Shown piece after piece: positions 17,422 through 27,785 of a DNA stretch of 64,000 bases. Location of the stretch: assembly GCA_019116365.1 (NCBI GenBank), contig DXBT01000022.1, positions 1 to 64,000 on the forward strand. Direction: 5' to 3'. The notes beneath the pieces were generated by a model. The model did not search any database. It worked only from the letters and a program-made list of their open reading frames with translations, and was not told the DNA's origin. Numbering within the stretch: position 1 is the stretch's first letter; each line of letters starts with the position of its first letter. This DNA comes from Barnesiella merdipullorum (GTDB taxonomy: Bacteria; Bacteroidota; Bacteroidia; Bacteroidales; Barnesiellaceae). Both the position numbers and the translations under genes were made by a program.

Positions 17422-19491
17422 TTATTTGACGATGATTTCGTCGGTAAAGAGCCAGCCTCCGGCAATGCCGTTCGACTGTGCCTGGTAGCGCACATAGCGG
17501 GCCTGGGTGTTGCCTTGCCAGCCGAAGGTCTTGAACTGGAGGGTCTCGACTTCGGGCGAGATGTCGTTGGCAACGGTGGCCAGAGTTTCATACGCTTTAC
17601 CGTCTTTCGATGCCGAGATGACAACCTGTTTGGGCAACCACACATAGGGGCCTTTCAGTTGCAGGAACTCGGCACTCACCTCTTGGATGGCGGTCTCGCT
17701 GCCCAGGTCGATGGTCACGTCGATATCGCTGTTGAGGAATCCCTGCCAGCGGTCGTCGTTGTACATCCAGCCTCCGCGCACACCATCGACGAGACTCTGG
17801 TCGCCTTGTGCCGCATATTGCTTGCTGTATGGCGTGGCATAGGTGACGGTCTTGTGCAGGGCCAGGTGCTCTATGGGTTGCAGCGATTCGGGTTTGTCGC
17901 CCACCTCTTTATCGAGCGGGAAGGGGTTGTAGCCTTTGCTGCGCAGATAGTTCACAGCCTGGAGGGCACGGGCGTGGAAACTTGTACAGTCTTTGCGTTC
18001 AGCGGGAGTCCAGCCTACCTCGGCCAAAGCCAGTATGCGGGGATAAATCATATATTCGGTGTGCTCGGGCGTGGGCATATACTCGGTCCATACGTTACCC
18101 TGCAAGCCCTTGATGAGGGCGGCCTCCTGCGTGGAGAGCGAGTCGGGTACCGGTTCGAACGAATAGGCCTTCTCGAGGGTGAGGTAACCGCCTATGGCCA
18201 TCGGTTGGGTGCCGGGGGCATCTTGATAGGCATCGAGGTAGCAATATTTGCCGGGGGTCATGATGGCGGGGTTACCGGCCTTGACGGCATGGATGGCACC
18301 CTCTTCGCCACGCCACGACATGACGGTGGCGGTGGGGGTGAGACCGCCCTCGATAATCTCGTCCCAGCCGATGAGCTTACGACCGTGGTCATTGAGGAAC
18401 CGCTCGATACGGTGTATCATGTAGCTCTGCAGCTCTTCGACCGAAGCCAGGTGCTCGTCGGCCATCCGCTTCTTGCAGCGGGGGCAGTTGCGCCAGCCGT
18501 TTTTCGAAGCCTCGTCGCCCCCGATGTGGATATACTCCGAGGGGAAGAGGTCCATCACTTCGAGCAATACGTTCTCGAGGAACTCGAATGTCTTCTCGTT
18601 GCCGATGCAGTAGTCGGCATCGACATAGGGTTTGCCCGAGCAGGAGAGTTCGGGGTAGGTGGCCAGCACCTCTTCGGAGTGGCCCGGCATCTCGATTTCG
18701 GGAATGATGGTGATGTGACGTTCGGCGGCGTAGGCTACCACCTCGCGGATGTCGTCTTGTGTGTAATATCCGCCCACGGCGCGCGGGTCGTCTTGCTCGC
18801 AGAAGGTGCGGCCGCCGGTCCACCAGTCGTTCAGTTTCTCAAAGGGACGCCAGGCGGCAAACGAGGTGAGGCGGGGATATTTCTTGATTTCGATACGCCA
18901 GCCGGCGCCGTCGGTGAGGTGCCAGTGGAAGCGGTTCATCTTGAAGTAGGCCATGGCATCGAGCTGTTTCTTCACAAACTCCTTGTCGTAGAAGTGGCGC
19001 GACACGTCGAGGTGCATGCCTCGGTAGGGGAATCGGGGCGAGTCGGCAATGGTCACGGCGGGAAGAGTCTTGCCGTCGCCGTTGTTCAACAGCTGGAGCA
19101 GAGTCTGTATGCCGTAGAAGATACCCGTCTCGGTACTGGCCGAGAGTTTCACTCCCTTCTTGCCGATTTCGAGGTGGTAGCCTTCGGCTTCGGGCACGAC
19201 AGTCGTGTCGCAGAGGGTCAGCTCGATACCCCCGTTACCGGTGGCTTCGTCGGCAAAAGCTACTGAATCGAGAGCCGTACCCTCGAGGTAGCGGGCCAGG
19301 GCCTGTTTGCTCTCGGGTGAGAGCGACGAGTAGAACTTCGTCTCAGGCGAGAGGATGAATTCGCCCCGATGATACTCTACCGACCGGGGCATGGGGATGA
19401 TGTTGAGTTCTTGGGGTTGGCTGCAACTGCTTGCCCCCACCAACAGGAGGAGGGCAAACAGCGCGCTATGGAATATATTGCGTTTTGTCAT
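17422..19491 (-). CDS. GH20 beta-N-acetylhexosaminidase lipoprotein (first of tandem pair, downstream)
   Basis: The 689-aa protein has a lipobox ending at Cys23 (GASSC). It has the GH20b small domain (about 28-150) and the GH20 TIM barrel (about 153-490) with MHLDVSRHF, HWHLTDGAGWR and the catalytic pair Asp326-Glu327 in IHIGGDE. The C-terminal ~150 residues form a carbohydrate-binding-like beta domain (F5/8 type C-like, VDGVRGGWMYNDDRWQGF). It removes terminal GlcNAc or GalNAc by substrate-assisted catalysis. The gap to the other GH20 gene upstream is 14 nt. The two share catalytic motifs but not the chitobiase C-terminal module. Confidence 0.95.
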   Translation of the reverse strand: MTKRNIFHSALFALLLLVGASSCSQPQELNIIPMPRSVEYHRGEFILSPETKFYSSLSPESKQALARYLEGTALDSVAFADEATGNGGIELTLCDTTVVPEAEGYHLEIGKKGVKLSASTETGIFYGIQTLLQLLNNGDGKTLPAVTIADSPRFPYRGMHLDVSRHFYDKEFVKKQLDAMAYFKMNRFHWHLTDGAGWRIEIKKYPRLTSFAAWRPFEKLNDWWTGGRTFCEQDDPRAVGGYYTQDDIREVVAYAAERHITIIPEIEMPGHSEEVLATYPELSCSGKPYVDADYCIGNEKTFEFLENVLLEVMDLFPSEYIHIGGDEASKNGWRNCPRCKKRMADEHLASVEELQSYMIHRIERFLNDHGRKLIGWDEIIEGGLTPTATVMSWRGEEGAIHAVKAGNPAIMTPGKYCYLDAYQDAPGTQPMAIGGYLTLEKAYSFEPVPDSLSTQEAALIKGLQGNVWTEYMPTPEHTEYMIYPRILALAEVGWTPAERKDCTSFHARALQAVNYLRSKGYNPFPLDKEVGDKPESLQPIEHLALHKTVTYATPYSKQYAAQGDQSLVDGVRGGWMYNDDRWQGFLNSDIDVTIDLGSETAIQEVSAEFLQLKGPYVWLPKQVVISASKDGKAYETLATVANDISPEVETLQFKTFGWQGNTQARYVRYQAQSNGIAGGWLFTDEIIVK

Positions 19492-19505
19492 GTGTATGTG
19501 CGTGA

Positions 19506-21848
19506 TTAGTTGATAGAAATTTCATCGACAAAGAGCCAGCCTTTCTCGCCGCGGGCTCCGTGCCAGGCAGGAATCTGGCTGGTGGTCTCGACCACAACCC
19601 GTATTTTCGAAGCAGGTACCGAGGGGAATTTGCAGGTGTATTGGCGCACACCGTCGGCATCTTGCTCTGTGGTCACGGGGATATCGAGCTTGCCAATCTC
19701 GGTCATGGGGTTGTCGCCGTCGGCAGCATAGACCGTGATTTTCGTGGGAGGGAAGATGTACTCGGAGTATTGCACGAGCGAGCCTATCGTCACGCTGCTT
19801 ACCGACTGGGTTTCGCCCAGGTCGATAGTGGCGTCGAGCGGGGTGTCGATGTATCCCAGCCAGCAGCCATTGCTGTAGTTGAAGTCGCCGTGTATGCCGT
19901 CGGTCAATACCGAAGCTCCGCCGAACGTATATTTGGGGCTGGGAGCCTCTTTGAGTTCAGCCAGGTGCCCGGTCGCTTTGTTGAACGAGAAGGGGCGCAC
20001 CAGTGTGCGAGTCTTGACCTGGTCGCGCACCACGATGGCTTTCAGGGTACAGGTATCGCTATCGATACCGATTTCGATCGGACCCGTGTAGCGGGTGCTG
20101 GCCGTGGTGGGTTCGGTGCCGTCGAGGGTGTAGTAGATGGGGGCATCGCCTTGTGTGCGCAGGGTAGCTTCGATACAAGTTTTGCTGTCGCTTACGGTAT
20201 ATTCGCCCTCTACCTCGAAGAGGTGTTTGGCATAATTGAGTTCCATCACATTGTAAATCTCGAGTATGTGGCCGATGTGGTTGAGGAACCGGTCGTAGTC
20301 CTTATTCTCCGGTTGGTCCCACTGCACTTCGCTCAGCGCGGCGAGGCGGGGGAGAATCATGTATTCGAGCTGCTCGTTGGTGGGCATGTATTCGGTCCAT
20401 ACGTTGGCTTGTGTACCCAGAATGTGCTTGGCCTCCTCTTCTGTAAGCTCCTCGGGCACGGGGTTGAAGGCATAGACCATATCGACCGGGTTGTATCCGC
20501 CGATGGCGAGCGGTTCGCTTTGGGTGTCGCGCGACTGGTAGTAGTCGAAGTAGAGAGGCGAAGTGGGGGTCATGATGACGTCGTGTCCTTGTTTGGCAGC
20601 TTCGACACCGTTGCTGACACCGCGCCACGACATGACGGTAGCGTGGGTCGAGAGGCCGCCCTCCATGATTTCGTCCCAGCCAATCATTTCACGGCCGTGG
20701 TCGTTGAGGAACTTCTCGACCCGCTCGGTTACATAGCCTTGCAGGTAGTGTTCGGCCGTGCCGTGTTCGTCGTCTTTGAGGCCCAACTGTTTGATGCGGG
20801 TCTGGCAGGCGGGGCATTTCTCCCAACGCAGTTTGGGACACTCGTCGCCACCAATGTGGATATATTTCGAGGGGAAGATATCCATCACCTCGAGCAGTAC
20901 GTTTTCGATAAACTCGAAGGTTTTGTCCTTACCGGCGCAAAGCACATCGTCGCGGATACCCCACTGACCCGAAACTTCATACGGGCCACCGGTACAACCC
21001 AGTTCGGGGTAGGAGGCCAAGGCGGCCATCATGTGGCCGGGCAGGTCGATTTCGGGGATAATGGTGATGCCCAGGTTGGCGGCATACTTCACGATATCGC
21101 GCAGCTCGTCTTGCGTATAGAATCCACCGTAGGGGGTGTTGTCGTAGTTGTCCCACTCTTTGGCAATCATCGTTTTGCTGCGCATGCTGCCTACCTCGGT
21201 GAGGCGGGGGTATTTCTTGATTTCGATGCGCCAGCCTTGGTCGTCGGTGAGGTGCCAGTGCAGCGTGTTGAGCTTGTGCACGGCCATGACGTTGAGAATG
21301 CGTTTTACCTCGTCGATCGAGAAGAAGTGACGGGCCACGTCGATGTGGAGGCCGCGGTAGCCGAATCGCGGAGCGTCGTCAATGGCGGCACAGGGTACCG
21401 ACCAGTTTTCGTCTATGGCAGGAGTTTCGCCATAGATGGCAGCCGGGAGCAGCTGTTTGATGGTTTGCAGGGCAAAGCGTACGCCGTTGGGGGTAGCTGC
21501 CGTGATTTCTATTTTGTTTTTACCGATGTGGAGTTGGTAAGCCTCGTTGGCCAAGTCGGGGTTGAGCTTCACGATAATCGCGTTTTTGCCCTCTTTCTCG
21601 GCAAATTTCAACTCCTTGCCGCTTATCTTTTGGAACTGGGCGGCAAATTGCTGCATGGCACCGGTTATCTCGTCTCCACACTCGGGAGCAACAAATATCT
21701 GGGTACCGTTGTCGAATGTGAATCGCCCCGACATCTGCTCGATGTGGTTGGGGTAGGGTATCAGTTCGTAGCGGTTTTCCTCGCTCTGGCAAGAGATTAA
21801 GGCAATGAGTGTTGCCACGAATGCGAGATAATGACTGAGTTTTTTCAT
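19506..21848 (-). CDS. GH20 beta-N-acetylhexosaminidase lipoprotein with chitobiase C-terminal and F5/8-like modules
   Basis: This 780-aa lipoprotein (lipobox ALISC, Cys20) has residues SEEN right after the Cys+1 position, which resembles the acidic Bacteroidetes surface-export signal. Surface exposure is therefore likely. Domains are GH20b (about 25-155), GH20 barrel (about 160-520; HWHLTDDQGWR, catalytic Asp335-Glu336 in HIGGDE), a CHB_HEX_C-like module (about 555-630; APIYYTLDGTEPTT) and a C-terminal F5/8 type C-like domain (about 640-780). It likely takes GlcNAc off complex N-glycan antennae. The next gene begins 14 nt downstream. Confidence 0.95.
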   Translation of the reverse strand: MKKLSHYLAFVATLIALISCQSEENRYELIPYPNHIEQMSGRFTFDNGTQIFVAPECGDEITGAMQQFAAQFQKISGKELKFAEKEGKNAIIVKLNPDLANEAYQLHIGKNKIEITAATPNGVRFALQTIKQLLPAAIYGETPAIDENWSVPCAAIDDAPRFGYRGLHIDVARHFFSIDEVKRILNVMAVHKLNTLHWHLTDDQGWRIEIKKYPRLTEVGSMRSKTMIAKEWDNYDNTPYGGFYTQDELRDIVKYAANLGITIIPEIDLPGHMMAALASYPELGCTGGPYEVSGQWGIRDDVLCAGKDKTFEFIENVLLEVMDIFPSKYIHIGGDECPKLRWEKCPACQTRIKQLGLKDDEHGTAEHYLQGYVTERVEKFLNDHGREMIGWDEIMEGGLSTHATVMSWRGVSNGVEAAKQGHDVIMTPTSPLYFDYYQSRDTQSEPLAIGGYNPVDMVYAFNPVPEELTEEEAKHILGTQANVWTEYMPTNEQLEYMILPRLAALSEVQWDQPENKDYDRFLNHIGHILEIYNVMELNYAKHLFEVEGEYTVSDSKTCIEATLRTQGDAPIYYTLDGTEPTTASTRYTGPIEIGIDSDTCTLKAIVVRDQVKTRTLVRPFSFNKATGHLAELKEAPSPKYTFGGASVLTDGIHGDFNYSNGCWLGYIDTPLDATIDLGETQSVSSVTIGSLVQYSEYIFPPTKITVYAADGDNPMTEIGKLDIPVTTEQDADGVRQYTCKFPSVPASKIRVVVETTSQIPAWHGARGEKGWLFVDEISIN

Positions 21849-21891
21849 ACTGGATTGTGAATTATGAGTGATGATGTTTTTTTGTTTGCAT

Positions 21892-24162
21892 TTACTGTTT
21901 TACCGGGGTGTTGCCCATTTCGATGACAATGCGCCCGCCTTTCATGATGTCGCTATGCATGAAGAACGGCGATTCGAGCAGAATATTGTCGAGTCGGATG
22001 CTTTGGATGTACTTGTTGGTGCGCGAGTTGTTGTTGGCTACAATCTCGAATTTCTTGCCGTTCGACAAGCTGATGGTGACTTTGTCGAAGATGGGCCGGC
22101 CTACCGAATAGATGGGCGAACCGGGGCATACCTGGTAGAAGCCCATGGCGTTGAGTACATACCAGGCCGACATCTGTCCACAGTCTTCGTTGCCCGAGAG
22201 ACCGTTGGGGTCGTCGAAGTATTGGGTATATAGAATCGTGTCGATAATTTGCTGCGTCTTCCACGATTGGTTCACATAGTTGTAGAGGTGAGCAATGTGG
22301 TGGCTGGGCTCGTTGCCGTGGGCATATTGACCGATGAGGCCCGAGATGTCGGACGATACGAGATCGCCCTCGATTTTCGAGTCGGCTACGAAGAGCGAGT
22401 CGAGTCGGCCGATAAACTGTTCCTGTCCGCCCATGAGCGATACGAGTCCGTCGATGTCGTGGGGGACAAACCAGGTCCATTGCCAGGCCGTGCCTTCGCA
22501 ATAGTCGTCGTTGCGGTGATCCGATGCGTGGGGATTGAACGGGGTGTGCCATTTGCCGTCGAGGTCTTTACCCCGCATGAAGTGAGTTTGAGCATCGTAG
22601 TAGTTGGCATACGACTGGCTCAGGGCTTTGTATTTTTCGTAAGTGGCGGTATCGCCTATGGCTTGGGCCAGTTGGGCAATGCACCAGTCGTTGTAGGCAT
22701 ACTCCAGCCCTTTGGCAACCGATTCGTTCTCTTTCTCATGAGGGATATAACCGATTTGATTTTTGTAATATTTCGAGATGGGTACCAGGGCATTGACCAT
22801 ACGGCTCGGGGCGATGATGCCCGTTGTGTCGTAAACCGAACTTCTTATGCAGGCTTTGAGCAATTCGTGACCGTCGATCTTGTTGAATCCCTTCATGTAG
22901 GCATCGACAATGACGGGTACGGCGTGGTAGCCAATCATGGTAGCGGTATAGTTGCCGGCCAGTTCCCACATGGGCAGGATACCGCCTTCGTGGTATTTTT
23001 CCATGAGCGACATCACCAGCTTGTCGTTCAACTCGGGTTGTGTGATGGTGAGCAGGGGATGCAGAGCTCTGAAGGTATCCCACAACGAATAAACGGTGTA
23101 GATCTCTTTACCCGGTTTGGTTTGATGAATCATTTGGTCGAGCCCGCGGTAGCGACCGTCGGCGTCGGAGAAGAGGCTGGGATGTATGGCCGTGTGGTAG
23201 AGGGCCGTGTAGAAAATCTGTCGCAGGGTTTCGTTGTCGGTCTCTACTTCGATAGTCCCCAGATAGTTGTTCCATTTCTCTTTAGCCTGCATGGCGATGC
23301 TGTCGAAGTCCCAATTGGGAATTTCGCTCTCGACATTGCGGCGGGCACCATCGATATCGACGGCCGAAATACCCACTTTCACGAGCACCTCTTCGTCTTT
23401 GGTGGTGGCAAACTGGAGCAGGGCTTTTTTCTGTTCCAGTTTATAGGGCTTGCCGTTGCGCGTGATATCGATTACCGTATCGACAATATGGCAGGTAAAG
23501 GGCTTGGAAAATTTCATGTAGAAGCCAATCGGTTGACTGTCGGCCCACCCTTTGGTGCGTTTCCAGCCTACGATTTCGGTATCGCTCAAGGGGTTGAGTT
23601 TCATGTCGAGATTCTCTTGTCCCTGGAGACTGTAATCGAGGTCAACGATGAAGCCGGCCTGCTGGCTCTCGGGAAAGTGATAGCGGTGCATGGCGGCCCG
23701 TTCGGTCGCCGTCAGTTCGGCTTTGACGTGGTAGCGGTCGAGCACGACCGAGTAATAGCCCGGTGTAGCCTTTTCGCTGCTGTGCGAGAAGGGCGAGGCA
23801 TAGGCCGTTTGCTGGCTTTCGGCACCCAGGTATTGATAGTCTTGTTTGCCCACGGTAGGCATCAGCAGAATATCGCCGTAATCGCCGCACCCGGTACCGC
23901 TCAGGTGGGTGTGGGAGAAGCCGTTGATAGTGCTGTCGGAGTAGTGATATCCCGAGCAGGCGTCCCACTCATAGATGCGGGTATCGGGACTCGGTTGTAT
24001 CATTCCGTGCGGCACCACTGCACCGGGGAAGGTGTGTCCGTGACCGCCCGTCCCGATGAACGGATTCACAAAATCGGAATATTGTAACTGGGTTTCCGAT
24101 GTATTGGAACAGCCCGAAAATAGAAGCAGTCCCAGTCCCAGCCAAAGCGTTGCTCGTTTCAT
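21892..24162 (-). CDS. GH92 alpha-mannosidase lipoprotein
   Basis: The 756-aa lipoprotein (lipobox LLFSGC, Cys18) has the GH92 opening VNPFIGTGGHGHTFPG, WELAGNYTATMIGYHA and GNEDCGQMSAWYVLNAMGF, which carries the catalytic-base Asp region. It is clearly diverged from the other GH92 at 12750-15008, so the two probably cut different alpha-mannosyl linkages. The lipid anchor here and the type I signal peptide there suggest different placement. It lies between the GH84 gene (57 nt) and the GH20 gene (43 nt) on one strand. Confidence 0.95.
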   Translation of the reverse strand: MKRATLWLGLGLLLFSGCSNTSETQLQYSDFVNPFIGTGGHGHTFPGAVVPHGMIQPSPDTRIYEWDACSGYHYSDSTINGFSHTHLSGTGCGDYGDILLMPTVGKQDYQYLGAESQQTAYASPFSHSSEKATPGYYSVVLDRYHVKAELTATERAAMHRYHFPESQQAGFIVDLDYSLQGQENLDMKLNPLSDTEIVGWKRTKGWADSQPIGFYMKFSKPFTCHIVDTVIDITRNGKPYKLEQKKALLQFATTKDEEVLVKVGISAVDIDGARRNVESEIPNWDFDSIAMQAKEKWNNYLGTIEVETDNETLRQIFYTALYHTAIHPSLFSDADGRYRGLDQMIHQTKPGKEIYTVYSLWDTFRALHPLLTITQPELNDKLVMSLMEKYHEGGILPMWELAGNYTATMIGYHAVPVIVDAYMKGFNKIDGHELLKACIRSSVYDTTGIIAPSRMVNALVPISKYYKNQIGYIPHEKENESVAKGLEYAYNDWCIAQLAQAIGDTATYEKYKALSQSYANYYDAQTHFMRGKDLDGKWHTPFNPHASDHRNDDYCEGTAWQWTWFVPHDIDGLVSLMGGQEQFIGRLDSLFVADSKIEGDLVSSDISGLIGQYAHGNEPSHHIAHLYNYVNQSWKTQQIIDTILYTQYFDDPNGLSGNEDCGQMSAWYVLNAMGFYQVCPGSPIYSVGRPIFDKVTISLSNGKKFEIVANNNSRTNKYIQSIRLDNILLESPFFMHSDIMKGGRIVIEMGNTPVKQ

Positions 24163-24219
24163 GTCTTTTATTTATAAAGTGTTTGTATTCTTTCTTGTTT
24201 ATGATTCTAAACTGCACAG

Positions 24220-27200
24220 TTACCACACGATTTTGTGGGTCGAGCAATTCTGTTTTTCGTCGGTTGCCTGTACGATGAGAACCCTCGGCATGGTTGCATC
24301 GAGTGTCATCTCGAAGGTGGTGCCGTTGGGGGTGGTGCGAGCTACGATTCTACCGCTCAGGTCGCACAGGGTGAGGCTCGTGATATTGCAGCTGGCCTGT
24401 ACATGGAGGCGATTGTCGCGAGTATAGAGTTTCAACCCGTCGGCACTCGTCTGTTCGATGGTGGTAGCCGAGCTCGGTTTCTCTACATAGGGAGTACCGC
24501 AGGGAAGTATCTCGTGCAGGTTGGGTATGTTCTCTTCGTTCCACTCGATTTTTACGCCCGTGACCAGCTTCATCTCGTGGGTGTCGATGACGGTGCAGAG
24601 CGAGTTGAGGTGGCCCATCTCGATCCAGTCGGTACCGTCGTTGACATAGATGGTGGGTAACTCGTAGCGACTGTCGAAGGTGGTGTTGTGGAAAATCTCG
24701 ATCGATTCGATGTTGATATTCTCGATAAAGTAGTGCTCGATGTATCCGGCTGTTACGGGTTGGTAGTTGGTCGAGAGGTCTTTATCGGAGAGAGTGGCAA
24801 TCTTCACACCGTTTTGGTCGGTTGTTTGGGTATCTTTGGAGGCCATCTCCGATTTGAACTCGGCCACTTGCAGCCAGTAACTGCCGGTAACGCTGCGAAT
24901 GATAAAGCGAACATAGCGGGCCGTTTGGCCGTTGGCGTTACAAGTGAACGAACGTGAAGAGTCGAGGTAGTTACTGGTAAACTCGGCTATTTGGGTCCAC
25001 TCGGTGTTATCGTTCGATATCTCGATGGCTGCCGTTCCCGAGAGCTGGTCGGTCTCGGTAAAGGTGATTGTGATTTCGTATTGAGGTTGCGAGGTGGGGT
25101 AGGTGAGCATGATGTATTGTCCCTCGGCCTGTGAGTTGCTGCTCCAGAAGAAAGAGGTGGGGTTTCCGTCGATTACCCGTTCGATGCTGTAGCTTTGGTA
25201 CTGCGGCATGTTGGTCGATACGGTGGGAGCGCTGGTTACCGCAGAGAAGAGGCACGAACCGGCCAACCGGTCGGTCCCGACGGTCACCTGCTCGTCGGAG
25301 GTGTTTTTGATGCGTATATAGGCTGCTTTTTGCTCGGTAACAGGCAATTGTACGGGAGTCCATTGCTTGCCGTTTTCCGATACTTCGACTTCGATGCCCG
25401 GGTTGAACGAGGTGGCCGGTACATCTATTTTCTCGAGGTTGCCAAAGTAGATACCCACATATTCATCGCTGTCGAGCGTGAGGTTGGTCAATCCGTTCAG
25501 TTCAAACGAGGTGGTTTCTATGGACAGGTTTACGCCTTGCAGTTCCTCGATGTTCGAGATTACCTGCGGGTTGTCTTTTTCGGGCCACAAACCCGGTATG
25601 TTGTTGCCTATCTTCTCGATGAGGAAATCGGCAAACGGACGCAAGTGACTGTCGCCCGGTTTGGCTTCGTAGAGTTGCTCGTAGGTCGATGTCCCATATC
25701 CCTCAAGGGCACTGACCAGATAGGTCGAGTCGTTGCTCATGCCGGTATATAGTTTTTTCAGATTCAGGTATTTTTCCCAACCTTCGGCTCGCGACATGGT
25801 ACTTCCGTTTTCGAGCATATCGAGGGCGTCGAGTGCAATGGTGCTGATCGTTTTCAGTTTGGCGTTCCAGCAGCGAATATCGTTGTACATCAGTCGGTAG
25901 TCACGTTGCTCGCTATCTTTCAAGGTTTCGATATAGGTGCATGCCTCTTTGAGGTTCCCCAACTCGATGCGCAGCTGGGCTGCCTGGGAGGGGAATGTTT
26001 CGCCCCCGTAGTCGGCCATGAAGCCGTCGTATAGGGCAATCATCTCGTCGTCTTCGACCAGTGTATTGGAGAATCGGGCAAAGCATTTGAGGGCTTCGGC
26101 CGTTTGCGTATCACCCGGTAGTGCAATGCGTGCGAAGACATCTTCCCAGTTCTGGTGTACGTCGAACGCGTCGGGGTTCCAACTGTAGTCGGCAGCACCG
26201 AAGAGGGCTACTTTCGAGGCTTGTGCCTGGCTCATGGGGTTCAATACGAGTCCGTTGAGGGTGTTGATGGCCCCCGGGGTCTCAATGGTCCAGTGGGTGG
26301 TGAGTTCGCGCATGTAGATGCGATCGTCGTGGTCATCGTTTACGGGGTTGTTCCACCACATGACCGGGTTGCGGCCCACGCGGCTGGCCATATCGTTGAT
26401 GGCCGAAGCTCTGATGTTGGAGAAGCAGTCATATCCGGTGAAGGCGATGACGACCTCGCTATCGATATTTTTCAGGTCATAAAGGGTGTAGGAACCTCCA
26501 TAGTTGAGGGCATAGGCTGTGGGGACGAAGAAGAGGGGTGCTATTTCGTCGTCGGGATCGTCGGTGACGAAACGTGCGCGCAACCGTTTTTGAGTACGGT
26601 CGGCCAAGTGAGCCTGCATACTGCCGTTGGGGGTATAGTTCATGTCGTCGATAAATACGCCGAATCCTCGCACGCCAAGACTGTAGAGATGCTCAAATTT
26701 GGTCATGAGAGCGTCGATGCCCATGTTCATCTGTGTGGTGTCTGAGAAGCTGATGCCTTGTTGTAAAGCGGGGTGTGCTGCCCAGATGAAATCGACATGG
26801 CAGGCTTTGGCCGCCTGGGCCATGGTGCGCAGGTCGTCCTGGGTAATCATGCCAAAGAAGCGTTGTTGCTCGGTGAGCGAGGTGGGATATTCGTCGCGCC
26901 AGTTTCCCAGGTGATAGGGGTCTGACTTGGGACCGTAGATAAACACGTTCATCTTGAAACGTTTGCAGAATTCAAAGAGGCTGATGCGGTTCTCGACCGA
27001 GTAGGGATGACCGTAGAAACCCTCTACGATTCCCCGATATTGAGTGTGGGAATAGTCTTCAAAAGTAATTTGACGGATGGTGTTTCCGCCGGCTTGCTCG
27101 AAAATTTGTTCGAGTGTGGCAAAGGCATAGTATTCCGAGCCTTTGTCGTTACCCAGGATGACGATGTCGCCATAGGGGTGGAGGTTGTTGATTTGCAACA

Positions 27201-27564
27201 GATAGGGGTCGAACTTGTTGTCGCCCGCATCGAATACGGCGAGGGGCAGATTGTGTTCGGTGGCATATTGAGCGGCAGCTCCGTCGGAGCCGTTTGTACC
27301 GAGATACAGGTTGGTTGCGGTTTGCGATGCTTCGTTGGAGTAGGAGAAGGTGTATCCTGCTCTCTCGAGCACTTCTTCCATGCGGTTGCGGGTTACTTCG
27401 CCGATACTGCTTTCGCAGATGACATTAATTTGGGTAGAGAGTTCTACCGAGTTCCCTTCCTCAACGACCTTTTGCGGAATAGGATATATGGTATAGGTTT
27501 GTGCTTGACTGCAAAGAATGGAGCCCGAAATAAATAGAGTAAGCAGGGTAAAAATGTTTTTCAT
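24220..27564 (-). CDS. GH84 beta-N-acetylglucosaminidase with F5/8-type modules and T9SS C-terminal domain
   Basis: This 1114-aa secreted protein has a signal peptide (cut near ILCSQAQ). Its N-terminal GH84b-like domain covers about 22-170. The GH84 barrel (about 172-450) has YRGIVEGFYGHPYS, a hallmark of O-GlcNAcase/hyaluronidase-type enzymes, and the catalytic pair Asp306-Asp307 in FIDDMNY. Helical and discoidin-like (F5/8) regions follow (about 590-1010). The last ~75 residues (LKLYTRDNRLHVQA...GRIVARTTPNG) look like a type A T9SS sorting domain. It should cut beta-GlcNAc from glycans at the cell surface. The length is greater than lipoprotein GH84s because of the C-terminal modules. Confidence 0.9.
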   Translation of the reverse strand: MKNIFTLLTLFISGSILCSQAQTYTIYPIPQKVVEEGNSVELSTQINVICESSIGEVTRNRMEEVLERAGYTFSYSNEASQTATNLYLGTNGSDGAAAQYATEHNLPLAVFDAGDNKFDPYLLQINNLHPYGDIVILGNDKGSEYYAFATLEQIFEQAGGNTIRQITFEDYSHTQYRGIVEGFYGHPYSVENRISLFEFCKRFKMNVFIYGPKSDPYHLGNWRDEYPTSLTEQQRFFGMITQDDLRTMAQAAKACHVDFIWAAHPALQQGISFSDTTQMNMGIDALMTKFEHLYSLGVRGFGVFIDDMNYTPNGSMQAHLADRTQKRLRARFVTDDPDDEIAPLFFVPTAYALNYGGSYTLYDLKNIDSEVVIAFTGYDCFSNIRASAINDMASRVGRNPVMWWNNPVNDDHDDRIYMRELTTHWTIETPGAINTLNGLVLNPMSQAQASKVALFGAADYSWNPDAFDVHQNWEDVFARIALPGDTQTAEALKCFARFSNTLVEDDEMIALYDGFMADYGGETFPSQAAQLRIELGNLKEACTYIETLKDSEQRDYRLMYNDIRCWNAKLKTISTIALDALDMLENGSTMSRAEGWEKYLNLKKLYTGMSNDSTYLVSALEGYGTSTYEQLYEAKPGDSHLRPFADFLIEKIGNNIPGLWPEKDNPQVISNIEELQGVNLSIETTSFELNGLTNLTLDSDEYVGIYFGNLEKIDVPATSFNPGIEVEVSENGKQWTPVQLPVTEQKAAYIRIKNTSDEQVTVGTDRLAGSCLFSAVTSAPTVSTNMPQYQSYSIERVIDGNPTSFFWSSNSQAEGQYIMLTYPTSQPQYEITITFTETDQLSGTAAIEISNDNTEWTQIAEFTSNYLDSSRSFTCNANGQTARYVRFIIRSVTGSYWLQVAEFKSEMASKDTQTTDQNGVKIATLSDKDLSTNYQPVTAGYIEHYFIENINIESIEIFHNTTFDSRYELPTIYVNDGTDWIEMGHLNSLCTVIDTHEMKLVTGVKIEWNEENIPNLHEILPCGTPYVEKPSSATTIEQTSADGLKLYTRDNRLHVQASCNITSLTLCDLSGRIVARTTPNGTTFEMTLDATMPRVLIVQATDEKQNCSTHKIVW

Positions 27565-27733
27565 CGCTGATGTATAATTTATAAAGCGTCTTGTTTTTCT
27601 ATGGAAATATGTGCCTGTTTTATGTGAAAGTACGGATAATATCGTTGGCTTTTCATGGTTAAGGGGGATCTTATGAAATCGAGTGGATTATTGTCTCGTA
27701 GTCCCCGTCTTCATTTTGGCTTTTATTTTTGAA

Positions 27734-27772
27734 AAGCGCCCCGCACTCGCGAGAGTCGGGTACGGGGCGCAT
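27734..27772 (-). terminator. Terminator or inter-gene hairpin after the LamG protein gene
   Basis: GCGCCCCG (27736-27743) pairs with CGGGGCGC (27763-27770), with inner pairing CACTC/GAGTC. TTTTC follows on the minus strand. It lies 14 nt past the stop and should lower expression of the distal PUL genes. Confidence 0.72.
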
Positions 27773-27785
27773 GACAAAGGATTGA

